Counted from the stretch's first letter, positions 36,712 through 45,901 are shown. The stretch: DNA of 64,000 nucleotides from Christiangramia sp. OXR-203 (GCF_034372165.1 NZ_CP139698.1:1054001-1118000), one strand, 5' to 3'. Notes: generated by a model not told the origin, from the letters alone. Translations and numbers: made by a program.

Positions 36712-37170
36712 ATGAAAATTGATGAGCTGGATAAAAGAATATTGAAGCATCTTCAGGAGGATAGCAAAAAGACGAATAAGGAGATCGCGAATGACCTGAA
36801 ACTTTCAGTTACTGCAATTTACGAACGTATTAAAAAGCTGGAACGTGATGGAGTCATATCGAAATATGTTGCATTAGTAAATCCGGAAAGTGTCGGCAAG
36901 GGTTTTATGGTTCTTTGTCAGATCAAACTGATTCAGCATAAAAAAGACATACTTACAAAATTCGAAAAGGATATCACCAGTCTGCCCGAAGTTATTGAAT
37001 GTTTACATGTGAGCGGAGACTATGATTATATTTTAAAAGTGTTGGTAAAAGACATGCACGAATATCGTGAATTTATGGTCGCTAAGCTTACCAGCCTGGA
37101 TCATATTGGGAGTACAAAAAGCGTCTTTACGATCAATAAAGTGAAGCAAAGCACGATCATTAATCTGTAA
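36712..37170 (+). CDS. Lrp/AsnC family transcriptional regulator
   Basis: A 152-residue regulator. The N-terminal winged helix has LDKRILKHLQEDSKKTNKEIA and LSVTAIYERIKKLERDGVI; the C-terminal RAM domain (about 65-150) has HVSGDYDYILKV, an amino-acid-binding edge. It is divergently transcribed from the methionine gamma-lyase gene and probably controls it in response to an amino acid. Confidence 0.92.
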   Translation: MKIDELDKRILKHLQEDSKKTNKEIANDLKLSVTAIYERIKKLERDGVISKYVALVNPESVGKGFMVLCQIKLIQHKKDILTKFEKDITSLPEVIECLHVSGDYDYILKVLVKDMHEYREFMVAKLTSLDHIGSTKSVFTINKVKQSTIINL

Positions 37171-37225
37171 ATCTTAAAATTTTATTAGGACTCTCAGGTG
37201 CATTGGTCATTGTAGAGAATAGTCG

Positions 37226-37233
37226 TACTTTTG
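37226..37233 (+). promoter_or_regulatory. -7 promoter box of lpd
   Basis: TACTTTTG is a perfect TAnnTTTG box 38 bp upstream of the lpd ATG, with TTG at 37203-37205 at a 20-bp spacing. Confidence 0.75.
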
Positions 37234-37271
37234 TATTCAATTTGTTCAAAAATTAGTAAAAACATACAATT

Positions 37272-38675
37272 ATGAGTACATATGATGTTGCAGTTATAGG
37301 ATCGGGACCAGGTGGATACGTTGCTGCGATTCGCTGCGCACAACTTGGGATGAAAACTGCGATCATAGAGAAATATTCCACACTCGGTGGGACCTGTTTA
37401 AACGTAGGTTGTATTCCAAGTAAGGCTCTACTTGATTCCTCTCATCACTTTGAGGATGCGATCAAACATTTTGAAGACCATGGTATCGAAATTCCGGGAG
37501 AGGTAAAACTTAACCTGGAAAAAATGATGGATAGAAAATCATCTGTTGTTCAGCAAACCTGCGACGGAGTGAAATTTTTGATGGACAAGAACAAGATCGA
37601 TGTTTATGAAGGTGTAGGTTCTTTTGAGGATAAGACTCACATCAAGATCGAAGGTGAAGGAGATGCCAAAACTATAGAAGCTAAGAAAATCATCATTGCT
37701 ACAGGTTCTAAGCCGGCAAGTCTTCCTTTTATTAAACTGGATAAGGAAAGGGTGATCACTTCTACGGAAGCGCTTAAACTTAAAGAAGTTCCTAAGCATA
37801 TGATCGTAATTGGTGGTGGTGTGATCGGGCTTGAACTTGGGCAGGTTTATCGCCGTCTGGGAGCTGAAGTAACTGTTGTTGAATATTTAGATCGCATCAT
37901 TCCTACTATGGATAGTGCGCTTTCCAAAGAGCTTCAAAAAGTTCTAAAGAAGCAGGGAATCAAATTCCATGTAAGTACCAAAGTGAAGTCTGTGGAGAGA
38001 AACGGTGACGAGATCACCATAAAGGCAGATGACAAAAAGGATAAAGAAATCGAGATAAAAGGAGATTACTGCCTTGTTTCTGTAGGTAGAAAACCTTTTA
38101 CAAATGGTTTGAACGCAGATGCTGCAGGAGTTGATCTTGATGATAAAGGTAGAGTGAAGGTAAACGAGCATTTACAAACCAATGTAGATAATATCTATGC
38201 AATTGGAGATGTGGTGCGCGGTGCTATGCTTGCTCATAAAGCTGAAGAAGAAGGAACTATGGTTGCCGAATTGATCGCGGGTCAAAAACCTCATATAGAT
38301 TATAACCTGATTCCGGGAGTAGTTTACACATGGCCTGAAGTTGCTTCAGTTGGCAAAACTGAAGAGCAATTGAAGGAAATGGGAGTGAAGTATAAGGAAG
38401 GTAAATTTCCAATGCGAGCACTAGGACGATCAAGAGCCAGTGGAGATATTGACGGACTTATTAAGATCCTTGCTGATGAAAAGACCGATGAGGTTCTTGG
38501 AGTGCACATGATTGGCGCAAGAACTGCAGATCTTATTGCTGAAGCGGTTACAGCTATGGAATTCAGAGCTTCTGCTGAAGATATCGCGCGAATGAGTCAT
38601 GCTCACCCGACTTATGCCGAAGCTGTTAAGGAAGCTGCTCTTGCCGCTACTGAAAACAGAGCTTTGCATATCTAG
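37272..38675 (+). CDS. lpdA: Dihydrolipoyl dehydrogenase
   Basis: A 467-residue FAD disulfide oxidoreductase, the E3 component of 2-oxoacid dehydrogenase and glycine cleavage complexes. It shows the FAD loop IGSGPGGYVAAIRCAQLG, the redox cysteines in GGTCLNVGCIPSK, the NAD loop VIGGGVIGLELG, and the C-terminal His-Glu in HAHPTYAE. It stands alone with a promoter and terminator; the other complex subunits are not in the window. Confidence 0.97.
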   Translation: MSTYDVAVIGSGPGGYVAAIRCAQLGMKTAIIEKYSTLGGTCLNVGCIPSKALLDSSHHFEDAIKHFEDHGIEIPGEVKLNLEKMMDRKSSVVQQTCDGVKFLMDKNKIDVYEGVGSFEDKTHIKIEGEGDAKTIEAKKIIIATGSKPASLPFIKLDKERVITSTEALKLKEVPKHMIVIGGGVIGLELGQVYRRLGAEVTVVEYLDRIIPTMDSALSKELQKVLKKQGIKFHVSTKVKSVERNGDEITIKADDKKDKEIEIKGDYCLVSVGRKPFTNGLNADAAGVDLDDKGRVKVNEHLQTNVDNIYAIGDVVRGAMLAHKAEEEGTMVAELIAGQKPHIDYNLIPGVVYTWPEVASVGKTEEQLKEMGVKYKEGKFPMRALGRSRASGDIDGLIKILADEKTDEVLGVHMIGARTADLIAEAVTAMEFRASAEDIARMSHAHPTYAEAVKEAALAATENRALHI

Positions 38676-38702
38676 AAGAAGATAAATTACAATATATTTT
38701 TA

Positions 38703-38735
38703 AGCCCGGACGTTATGATGTCCGGGCTTTTTTTA
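38703..38735 (+). terminator. Intrinsic terminator after lpdA
   Basis: A 9-bp perfect stem (AGCCCGGAC / GTCCGGGCT) with an 8-nt loop and eight T. It ends just before the ATG of the next gene at 38746. Confidence 0.9.
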
Positions 38736-38745
38736 TATTGGTCAA

Positions 38746-39741
38746 ATGAAGTTCCAATTATTTTATCTTCTATTAGTATCCCAGTTCATAAGCTTCGGTC
38801 AGTTTTCGGCGAAAGAGATAGAAAAAGGCTATAAATTCTATAATTCTCATAATGGAATTTTTCAAAATAACACGAAATTTACCATAAACCCCAATCAAAT
38901 TGAGAATGTTTGCTATTACATAAATCTAGACTCGATCTTAGCTAACTTTAAATCATTTAGTCCCGATAACTTCGATAAATTAGATATTGTTTTTTCCGAA
39001 GATCAGGTAAACACTTTGAATAGAAAACTTCAACAAATAGTCAAAGTAGAACTTGATCCTGAAAAACTTGATTCGCGGTATATCATAGGAGAATTTGCTG
39101 TAACAAATGAATCATTTCCAGTTTTTCAAAAATCTATTGATGGTGTGGAATATGCCTTTATATATCAAAGTAATCTAACGGTGCCTGAATATTCCAGATT
39201 GTTGATATACGAAGAGAGAGATGAAGATTGGGTTGTTTTAGGCTTTGGTCAGTTACCTTTATTTGACAAGGAGGGAATGAGGGAAAGAATTCAAAAATTT
39301 CCAGAGGAGTACCAGGTGATCAACAGTATTTTATTAGGAACAAGGGATCTAATTCAGCTTGAGTTCGTTGAAATTGACAGGATTAGTAATGGGTATTCTG
39401 CAGAATCTTTTCAAATACCAGACAATATCAAAAATAAACTGGATAAGGATGATCTTAGAAAGATGATGAATTTTCTTAATAATGCCGAAACTGGTAAGAT
39501 GGATATTGCCCACTTATTTGATGGTCTGAAAGTATTTCCAGAATCCGAAATTGATAATTGCGGGAAAACTATAATTCGATTAAGTAGACCTTATTTATTT
39601 GAAGTGGAGGGTGAGAAATATGCTTTAATATATTCTTCTATTATATCTTCACCGCTAAACTCGGGAGCTAGTATTAAGCTACTTAAAAAAAGTAATGGAC
39701 TTTACGAATTGATTGCATCACCTATGCTTTGGGTAAGTTAG
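38746..39741 (+). CDS. Secreted protein of unknown function
   Basis: A 331-residue protein with signal peptide (FQLFYLLLVSQFISFGQ) and no motif I recognise. The mature part looks like two similar alpha/beta halves: each has a region with VEYAFIYQSNL or EKYALIYSSII followed by hydrophobic turns, so an internal duplication is possible. It starts only ~10 bp after the terminator of lpdA and precedes a truncated gene. It may be a recent insertion. Confidence 0.5.
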   Translation: MKFQLFYLLLVSQFISFGQFSAKEIEKGYKFYNSHNGIFQNNTKFTINPNQIENVCYYINLDSILANFKSFSPDNFDKLDIVFSEDQVNTLNRKLQQIVKVELDPEKLDSRYIIGEFAVTNESFPVFQKSIDGVEYAFIYQSNLTVPEYSRLLIYEERDEDWVVLGFGQLPLFDKEGMRERIQKFPEEYQVINSILLGTRDLIQLEFVEIDRISNGYSAESFQIPDNIKNKLDKDDLRKMMNFLNNAETGKMDIAHLFDGLKVFPESEIDNCGKTIIRLSRPYLFEVEGEKYALIYSSIISSPLNSGASIKLLKKSNGLYELIASPMLWVS

Positions 39742-40066
39742 TCTATTCAATGTCCTCATTCGAGCAGCAATTAATCTAACTAAAGCCGGGCACAAATTCC
39801 GAAAGAACATTTCACTTATTAATCAATTGGCATTGATCGCATTAGTGATTGGACTCTTTACGCAATTTGTTGGCCTGATACAGATCTTTGATGCTTTTGA
39901 GTCTCTTGATAACGTGAACCCGGCAATATTTGCAGCAGGACTTAAAGTGAGTTTACTTGCTCCATTATTCGGTGGATTTACCTTTTTGTTTGGTAGGATC
40001 TCCAGTTTTATTCTCAACTGGATCCGAAAGTCTGATCTCGATGCCAACACGACCCAAACTTACTAG
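39737..40066 (+). pseudogene. 5'-truncated MotA/TolQ/ExbB-type proton-channel protein
   Basis: An open stretch ending at 40066 encodes KAGHKFRKNISLINQLALIA and two membrane helices that match the middle and end of small MotA/TolQ-family proteins of flavobacteria. The N-terminal helix and any in-frame ATG are missing; only a TTG at 39827 offers a start inside a helix. The conserved part begins near 39782, right after the orphan secreted gene. I judge it a remnant, though translation from TTG cannot be excluded. Confidence 0.6.
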
Positions 40067-40173
40067 CTCTTATCAATTATCATTATGCGAACAGCCATAA
40101 CCCTGAAGGATAACAACGTGCAGCAAATTTTATGGCGCTTTATTATTTTTCATTTTCGTAGAGAAACATTCAC

Positions 40174-40181
40174 TACATTTA
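40174..40181 (+). promoter_or_regulatory. Candidate -7 box for the Lys-rich small protein
   Basis: TACATTTA matches TAnnTTTG at 7 of 8 positions and lies 25 bp upstream of the ATG at 40207. Confidence 0.4.
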
Positions 40182-40206
40182 ACCGTTAATTCTAATTTTA
40201 GAAATC

Positions 40207-40314
40207 ATGGCAAAAGAAAAATCACCTTCAAAGAATTCAGCTAAGAAAGAACCTGTACTGAGTTTAAAAGAAAAGAGAGCAGCGAAGGCAGCAAAGAAGA
40301 AAAACAGATCATAA
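40207..40314 (+). CDS. Very small Lys/Ala-rich basic protein
   Basis: A 35-residue ORF with 15 basic residues, mostly lysine, mixed with alanine and serine. It resembles histone-tail-like or ribosome-associated small proteins, but I cannot name a family. It has a candidate promoter box and ends directly before a bidirectional terminator, so it looks like a real transcription unit. Confidence 0.6.
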   Translation: MAKEKSPSKNSAKKEPVLSLKEKRAAKAAKKKNRS

Positions 40315-40320
40315 ACATAA

Positions 40321-40340
40321 AGGAGCGCAAATGCGCTCCT
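40321..40340. terminator. Bidirectional terminator between the small basic gene and the helicase
   Basis: AGGAGCGCA / TGCGCTCCT is a 9-bp perfect stem. The plus side is followed by TTTTTATTTTTT; the minus side by TTTATG. It separates two convergent genes. Confidence 0.85.
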
Positions 40341-40343
40341 TTT

Positions 40344-41687
40344 TTATTTTTTCCATCTCCGGTTGGCGTTCTTGTCACCACGGGTTTTTGGTTTCTTATA
40401 TTTCTTGGCAATTTCCCGGCGATAACTACCTCCAAGATTTACCTTTTTGTTCTTGTCCTTTTTCTCGTGAAAGGCAGGTCCTGCTTCCTGATCATCTGAA
40501 TGCGGATTATAAATCTCTATGGATCTTGGCTTTTCTTCCTCGATCAATTCTGTAGAAATTTCAACAGCCTCCGGGATCGAATGTTCCGGAATTTGCATAT
40601 CCATCAGGGTTTCGATCTTTTCGTAATTTTCGGCTTCAGCTTCGGTCTTGAAAATGATCGCAACACCTTTCTTTTCTGCCCGACCGGTACGACCAATACG
40701 GTGCATATAGTTTTCAGGATAATGCGGAGTGTCAAGGTTGATCACGTGTGATACATTCTCGATATCCAGACCACGAGCCATGACATCTGTAGAGATCATG
40801 ATACGCGTACGACCTTCAGCAAATTCCTGCAGACTGTTAAGTCGGTAATTCTGACTTTTCCCTGTATGAACCATACTTACCTGATGCCTGAATTCGGCAT
40901 TAAGAATATCGTATAGTTTATCAGCAAAACGCTTGTCGGTCGTGAAAATAAGCACTTTTTTATATTCATCCTCATCGGTGAACAGCTCTTTAAAAAGATT
41001 TGCCTTTGTGTTGAAGTTAGGAACTTTATAAGCTCGCTGCTCTATATTTTCAAGAGGTGTACCACTTACGGCAACAGATATTTTCTCGGGAGTTTTGAAG
41101 TTTGCGTCGATCATCGCTTCAACGGTTTCGGTCATAGTTGCCGAAAACATGATGCTCTGCCTGTTCTGCGGAAGCAATTCGAGGATATTATTCACCTGGA
41201 ACTTAAAACCAAGATCCAGCATCACATCTACTTCATCGATCACGAATTTCTGAATGGATTTTAACTGAACAGCTCTGCGCAGCACAAGATCATACAATCG
41301 TCGTGGAGTTGCTACCAGGATGTCCTGTCCCTGCATTAAATCCTGGTGTTGCGTATTAATGTTCACGCCACCATAGATTCCTGAAATTCGAACATTAATA
41401 TACTTTGCGATCTTTTCTATCTCTTCAACAACCTGAACAACAAGTTCACGTGTTGGCACAAGAATTAAGATCCTGGGGTTTTTTTGTTCCGAATATTTGA
41501 GCATTCTCAACATTGGAAGCAAATAGGCAAAGGTCTTACCAGTACCCGTTTGTGCGATCCCAACAACATCCCTTCCAGACATGATCGATGAAAACGCCTG
41601 TTCCTGGATTGGAGTAGGTGTCTGGAAATTAAGATCTTCCAGTGCATTACGCAATGGAGTGTTAAGGTTTAGATCCTGAAAGCTCAA
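40344..41687 (-). CDS. DEAD-box RNA helicase (DEVD variant)
   Basis: A 447-residue RNA helicase: Q-motif FQDLNLNTPLRNALEDL, Walker A AQTGTGKTFAY, PTREL, motif II VIDEVDVML (DEVD instead of DEAD), SAT in FSATMTETV, and HRIGRTGRAEKKG. A lysine-rich C-terminal tail follows. I start at TTG 41685-41687 and not at the ATG at 41738, because a perfect promoter box lies between them. The role is RNA unwinding, perhaps ribosome assembly or cold adaptation. Confidence 0.88.
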   Translation of the reverse strand: MSFQDLNLNTPLRNALEDLNFQTPTPIQEQAFSSIMSGRDVVGIAQTGTGKTFAYLLPMLRMLKYSEQKNPRILILVPTRELVVQVVEEIEKIAKYINVRISGIYGGVNINTQHQDLMQGQDILVATPRRLYDLVLRRAVQLKSIQKFVIDEVDVMLDLGFKFQVNNILELLPQNRQSIMFSATMTETVEAMIDANFKTPEKISVAVSGTPLENIEQRAYKVPNFNTKANLFKELFTDEDEYKKVLIFTTDKRFADKLYDILNAEFRHQVSMVHTGKSQNYRLNSLQEFAEGRTRIMISTDVMARGLDIENVSHVINLDTPHYPENYMHRIGRTGRAEKKGVAIIFKTEAEAENYEKIETLMDMQIPEHSIPEAVEISTELIEEEKPRSIEIYNPHSDDQEAGPAFHEKKDKNKKVNLGGSYRREIAKKYKKPKTRGDKNANRRWKK

Positions 41688-41707
41688 AGTATAAGTTTTT
41701 ATTTTTG

Positions 41708-41715
41708 CAAAGGTA
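41708..41715 (-). promoter_or_regulatory. -7 promoter box of the helicase gene
   Basis: TACCTTTG on the minus strand is a perfect TAnnTTTG box. It lies inside the longest reading frame, so transcription would begin after the ATG at 41738. Confidence 0.7.
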
Positions 41716-41747
41716 CTGCTTAACGTGCTAACCTGCACATTTATATA

Positions 41748-42632
41748 CTAGTAAATGCGAATCTGGTAACTAGCCTTAAAATCATCATTCACATTCAGCA
41801 CCTCATTCCCGGCTTTTTCTTTGAAATTTTTACTGGCATCTGCAAGATCTGTATAGCCAAGCCATGGTTCTATGCAAACATAAGCTGCGTTTGGCTTAGC
41901 CCAGATCCCAAGGTCCTTAAAATCTTCAAATTCAACTCCCAAAATAGCACCTTCAGTTTTGCTATGTAGATCAACTTTTTTTGATTTGATACTTCGGAAG
42001 ATCAAAGCGTCTTTATCAAAGAGATCTGGTCTAAGCTGAAGGTTCTGCTCATTTTCAAGTATCACTTCCGAATTCTCACCAAGTAAACCGTTTTCATCAA
42101 GGATCTCTGTCGTAAGGTTTAGTTTCTGGTCAAACTGAAGAGAAAAATCCTCAATTTTTTCATCTTCAGAATAGAGAATATTGAAGGCAGGATGACCTCC
42201 AAGTGAAAAATATAAAGGCTTTTCATCAAGATTAACAATATGATGCTTTACTTCCAATTGCTTATCCTTCAGAATAAAGTAGATCCTGAAGGTAAATTTA
42301 AATGGATACATCTTCAAAGTTTCTTCAGAATAAAGAAGCTCGAAAACAAGCTGATCTTCAGTTTTCTCTTTTAGTCCTATCTGGTCGTTATGCCGAATAA
42401 TCCCATGTTTGGGTAAACTATAAGTTGCGCCTTCAAATTGATATTCCCCATCTTTCAGCATTCCAATAATTGGAAAAAGATTAGGCGCATGACTTCCCCA
42501 AACATCTGGATTTGCCTGCCAGATATGTTCTCTTCCAGATTTTTTATTCAGAATACTGCAAAGCTCGGCGCCAGTTTCCAGAACTCCGATCTTTAGATGT
42601 TCATTCTCTATATAATGAGTGGTTTTGTCCAT
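41748..42632 (-). CDS. Aldose 1-epimerase family protein (LacX/YeaD-like)
   Basis: A 294-residue mutarotase-fold protein. It has SLPKHGIIRHND (a His near residue 77), HIVNLDEKPLYFSLGGHPAF and the Glu in CIEPWLGYTD, matching the family with an active-site His/Glu arrangement. The members include LacX and glucose-6-phosphate 1-epimerase-like proteins. Not GalM, which has its own gene at 49683. Confidence 0.83.
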   Translation of the reverse strand: MDKTTHYIENEHLKIGVLETGAELCSILNKKSGREHIWQANPDVWGSHAPNLFPIIGMLKDGEYQFEGATYSLPKHGIIRHNDQIGLKEKTEDQLVFELLYSEETLKMYPFKFTFRIYFILKDKQLEVKHHIVNLDEKPLYFSLGGHPAFNILYSEDEKIEDFSLQFDQKLNLTTEILDENGLLGENSEVILENEQNLQLRPDLFDKDALIFRSIKSKKVDLHSKTEGAILGVEFEDFKDLGIWAKPNAAYVCIEPWLGYTDLADASKNFKEKAGNEVLNVNDDFKASYQIRIY

Positions 42633-42715
42633 AAATTTTATCTCAGTTGCTCTCTTACCAGATTTTTAAACGAAAAGCTAAGATAAATTTTCAGTAATTT
42701 TAGAGAAAATCAAAC

Positions 42716-43252
42716 ATGAAAAAGATTCTCGCATTCGCCGGTTCTAACAGTAGTACTTCCATAAATCAAAGACTTCTGAATCATATCACAGGACGTATCC
42801 AGGGGCATGAAATTAAAATACTTCAATTAACCGGTTTTCCTTTACCAGTTTATGATGAAGATATCGAAAAGGAATCGGGAATTCCAATGAACGCAAAGAT
42901 CATTCACAATCATATTCTTGATCACGATGCCCTGATCATTGCCGTGAATGAGCATAATGGGACTGCTTCTGCATTTTTTAAGAATATCATTGACTGGTTA
43001 TCCCGGAATCAAAAAAACTTTCTTGAAGGGAAAAAGATCCTTTTGGTAAGTACTTCTCCAGGTAAACGCGGAGCCAAAGGTTCTCTGGATTATTGGAGTG
43101 ATATCTTCGGAAGATTTGGCGGCGATGTGATCGAAAGCTTTAGTTTTCCATCTTTCCAGGATAATTTTGAAGATGCTAAGGTGACAAACGAAGTGCTGGA
43201 TATGGGAATTGAAGATGTGCTTACTACCTTTGCGCATCAAATCGAAGCTTAA
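42716..43252 (+). CDS. NADPH-dependent FMN reductase family protein
   Basis: A 178-residue flavodoxin-fold oxidoreductase. AFAGSNSSTSINQRLLNHI forms the FMN-phosphate loop and VNEHNGTASAFFKNIIDWLS the second FMN contact. The exact substrate, quinone, chromate or flavin, is open. A promoter-like TAATTTTA lies at 42695-42702. Its stop adjoins the TTG start of pabB, so they form an operon. Confidence 0.85.
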   Translation: MKKILAFAGSNSSTSINQRLLNHITGRIQGHEIKILQLTGFPLPVYDEDIEKESGIPMNAKIIHNHILDHDALIIAVNEHNGTASAFFKNIIDWLSRNQKNFLEGKKILLVSTSPGKRGAKGSLDYWSDIFGRFGGDVIESFSFPSFQDNFEDAKVTNEVLDMGIEDVLTTFAHQIEA

Positions 43253-44545
43253 TTGAGAACAAAAAGATCTTTTGCCGTACAGGATATGGCAGATTTCAAG
43301 GAGAAATTACTCACCTGGGGAAACAGTTTTCCGGATATCGTATGGCTGGATAGTAATCTGGATTCTTCGGAAAATACCGAATTTGAAGCAGTACTTGCTG
43401 TAGAAGCATTTACCGCTATCAAAACCGATTATCAAAATGCCTTCGATAAACTGAAGGAATACCAGCAAACTACTAAGGACTGGATTTTTGGTTATTTAAG
43501 CTATGACCTAAAAAATGACGTAGAGCGACTAAAATCTTCTAATTACGACGGACTTCAATTTCCGGATCTTTACTTTTTTCAGCCTCAAAAACTAGTATTT
43601 TTAAAAGATAATATAGCCGATTTTATATACCTGAGAATGGTAGATGACGAAATTGAAACTGATTTTGAAGAGCTTCAGAAGCTTAAGCTCAAAACTGAAA
43701 AATCTGAAGGAAAAATAGTAATACAATCCAGAATTACTAAGGAGGAGTACCTTGAAAAGGTGGGAGGAATGCTGGAGCATATTCATCGCGGAGATATTTA
43801 TGAAGCGAATTTATGCCAGGAATTCTTCAGTGAAAATGTGGATCTGGATGCATTTTCTATTTACCAAAGTCTTAATGAGATCTCAACACCTCCTTTCGCT
43901 GCATTCCTGAGACTTGAAAATATCAATTTGGTTTCGGCTTCTCCGGAGCGATATCTGCGGAAAAAAGGTGATCAATTGCTTACTCAGCCAATTAAAGGAA
44001 CTGCGAGAAGATCTGCTGATCCTGAGGAGGATAAGGAAATAGCTCTTAATCTGGCGCGGGATCCAAAGGAAATGTCAGAAAACGTTATGATCGTGGATCT
44101 TGTTAGAAATGATCTTTCCAGGATCGCTGAAAAAGGTTCAGTAAAAGTGGATGAACTATGTAAAGTTTATTCTTTTAAACAGGTGCATCAAATGATTTCT
44201 TCAGTCACCGCTACGATCGCCAAAGGCATTGAACCGGTTGAGTCTTTACGAACCAGTTTCCCCATGGGAAGCATGACCGGAGCACCCAAAATTTCAGCAA
44301 TGAAAATCATAGAGAAGCTGGAAAGTACTAAACGGGGACTCTATAGCGGCGCCGTGGGTTATTTCTCTCCAGAAGGTGATTTTGATTTCAACGTGGTGAT
44401 TCGCAGTATTCTTTATAATTCTACAAATAAGTATCTGTCATTTTCAGTAGGAGGAGCAATTACTGCAAAATCGAATCCTGAAAAAGAATATGAAGAATGT
44501 CTGTTGAAATCCAGGGCATTACGTGAAGTTCTGGAGAACCTTTAA
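43253..44545 (+). CDS. pabB: Aminodeoxychorismate synthase component I
   Basis: A 430-residue chorismate-utilising enzyme. The motif PIKGTARRSADPEED has lysine in the place where anthranilate synthases have alanine, which favours PabB over TrpE; also SENVMIVDLVRNDLSRIA and FPMGSMTGAPKISAM. With a PabA-type amidotransferase it makes the folate precursor aminodeoxychorismate. The start is TTG directly after the stop of the FMN reductase gene, suggesting translational coupling; no ATG gives a full-length protein. Confidence 0.85.
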   Translation: MRTKRSFAVQDMADFKEKLLTWGNSFPDIVWLDSNLDSSENTEFEAVLAVEAFTAIKTDYQNAFDKLKEYQQTTKDWIFGYLSYDLKNDVERLKSSNYDGLQFPDLYFFQPQKLVFLKDNIADFIYLRMVDDEIETDFEELQKLKLKTEKSEGKIVIQSRITKEEYLEKVGGMLEHIHRGDIYEANLCQEFFSENVDLDAFSIYQSLNEISTPPFAAFLRLENINLVSASPERYLRKKGDQLLTQPIKGTARRSADPEEDKEIALNLARDPKEMSENVMIVDLVRNDLSRIAEKGSVKVDELCKVYSFKQVHQMISSVTATIAKGIEPVESLRTSFPMGSMTGAPKISAMKIIEKLESTKRGLYSGAVGYFSPEGDFDFNVVIRSILYNSTNKYLSFSVGGAITAKSNPEKEYEECLLKSRALREVLENL

Positions 44546-44572
44546 GCAGCTTTTCATTAAATTCAGGCTTTG

Positions 44573-44580
44573 TATATTTG
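44573..44580 (+). promoter_or_regulatory. -7 promoter box of tilS
   Basis: TATATTTG is a perfect TAnnTTTG box 7 bp upstream of the tilS ATG, giving a very short leader or leaderless transcript. Confidence 0.65.
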
Positions 44581-44587
44581 AGTAGAT

Positions 44588-45901
44588 ATGGAAAAAGCCT
44601 TCAAAAAGATCATCAAAGAAGAATACCCTTTTCTTTGCACCAATAAGTTGTTGATCGCCGTAAGCGGTGGTGTGGATAGTATTGTTCTGGCACATCTATG
44701 TAAGATGTCAAAAATGGAGTTTTCCATCGCACATTGTAATTTCAATCTTAGAGGAGAAGAAAGTGATGCAGATGAAGCATTTGTGAAAGAACTTGCAGAA
44801 AAAATGGAAGTCCCATTTTTCACTCAAAGTTTCAATACGCTGAAGTTTGCTGAAAATGCTGGTATCTCTATTCAAATGGCTGCCCGGGAATTGCGTTACA
44901 ACTGGTTTGAGGAACTTTCAAATTCCATGGAGTTTGATTACACCTTAACTGCACATCATGCGAATGATAATCTTGAGACTTTTTTGATCAATCTAATTCG
45001 TGGTACCGGCCCGGAAGGTTTGCAGGGTATAAAAGATAAACATCATCAACTTATAAGACCACTAATCAATTTTTCCAGGTCTGAGATCGAGGAATTTGCC
45101 AATACTGAAAGCTTGAAATGGCGGGAGGATTCCAGCAATGCTTCAGATAAATATATGAGAAACCGTATAAGACATCACATGGTGCCACTTATGCAGGAAC
45201 TTAATCCGCAATTGCTCGAAAGTTTTGCGAAAACTCAGCAACACTTGAACGAAAGCATGGAGCTGGTAGAGGACTATATGAGTCTGCTTTATCCAAAGAT
45301 CATCAGCCGGGACGTATTTGGATATGCCCTGGATATTGCCTTTTTAAAGAAAGTGCCTAATTCGAAGCAGGTACTTTATCAGCTGCTCAAATCATTTGGA
45401 TTTACCGAGTGGAACGATGTTCATGATCTTATGGATGCACAGACAGGTAAAATGGTGCTTTCAGATACTCACAGGCTTATTAAGGATAGGAATAGATTAT
45501 TGCTGACTGAAATTCAGGATGAGTCGATCAACATGGAATATCAACTTGAAAAAGGGGAGGAGTTCGTAATGATCCCTGAATTTGGAACTCTGCATTTGAC
45601 CGAAGTTGAAAAATTTGACAAGTCCGCAACCTACAGTATTTTTGTTCCTATTCGAAAACTTAAATTTCCTTTGCTGATCAGGAAATGGAAAGAGGGTGAT
45701 TTCTTTGTTCCCTTCGGAATGAAAGGTAAAAAGAAGCTGAGTGATTATTTTAAAGATGAAAAATTCAGTTTACCACAAAAGGAGCAAACCTGGCTACTGT
45801 TTTCCGGAGAAGATCTTGTCTGGATTATCAACCAACGTGCAGATAATCGCTTTTCCGTAGAAAAAGGAGATCGGGAAATCCTTAAAATCAGCTTCAGCTA
45901 A
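44588..45901 (+). CDS. tilS: tRNA(Ile)-lysidine synthase
   Basis: A 437-residue tRNA modification enzyme that converts C34 of the CAU-anticodon isoleucine tRNA to lysidine. The ATP-pyrophosphatase loop is AVSGGVDSIVLAH; the conserved HCNFNLRGEESDADE and RHHMVPLMQELNP follow. The C-terminal TilS domain has IRKWKEGDFFVPFGMKG. A perfect promoter box precedes it. Confidence 0.94.
   Translation: MEKAFKKIIKEEYPFLCTNKLLIAVSGGVDSIVLAHLCKMSKMEFSIAHCNFNLRGEESDADEAFVKELAEKMEVPFFTQSFNTLKFAENAGISIQMAARELRYNWFEELSNSMEFDYTLTAHHANDNLETFLINLIRGTGPEGLQGIKDKHHQLIRPLINFSRSEIEEFANTESLKWREDSSNASDKYMRNRIRHHMVPLMQELNPQLLESFAKTQQHLNESMELVEDYMSLLYPKIISRDVFGYALDIAFLKKVPNSKQVLYQLLKSFGFTEWNDVHDLMDAQTGKMVLSDTHRLIKDRNRLLLTEIQDESINMEYQLEKGEEFVMIPEFGTLHLTEVEKFDKSATYSIFVPIRKLKFPLLIRKWKEGDFFVPFGMKGKKKLSDYFKDEKFSLPQKEQTWLLFSGEDLVWIINQRADNRFSVEKGDREILKISFS

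Noticed and set aside
40084-40188. A 34-codon ORF on the plus strand upstream of the Lys-rich gene
   Set aside because: It has no recognisable sequence features, overlaps the candidate promoter and has no good start context.
43253-44545. TrpE (anthranilate synthase component I)
   Set aside because: The PIKGT motif with lysine and the absence of trp genes favour PabB.
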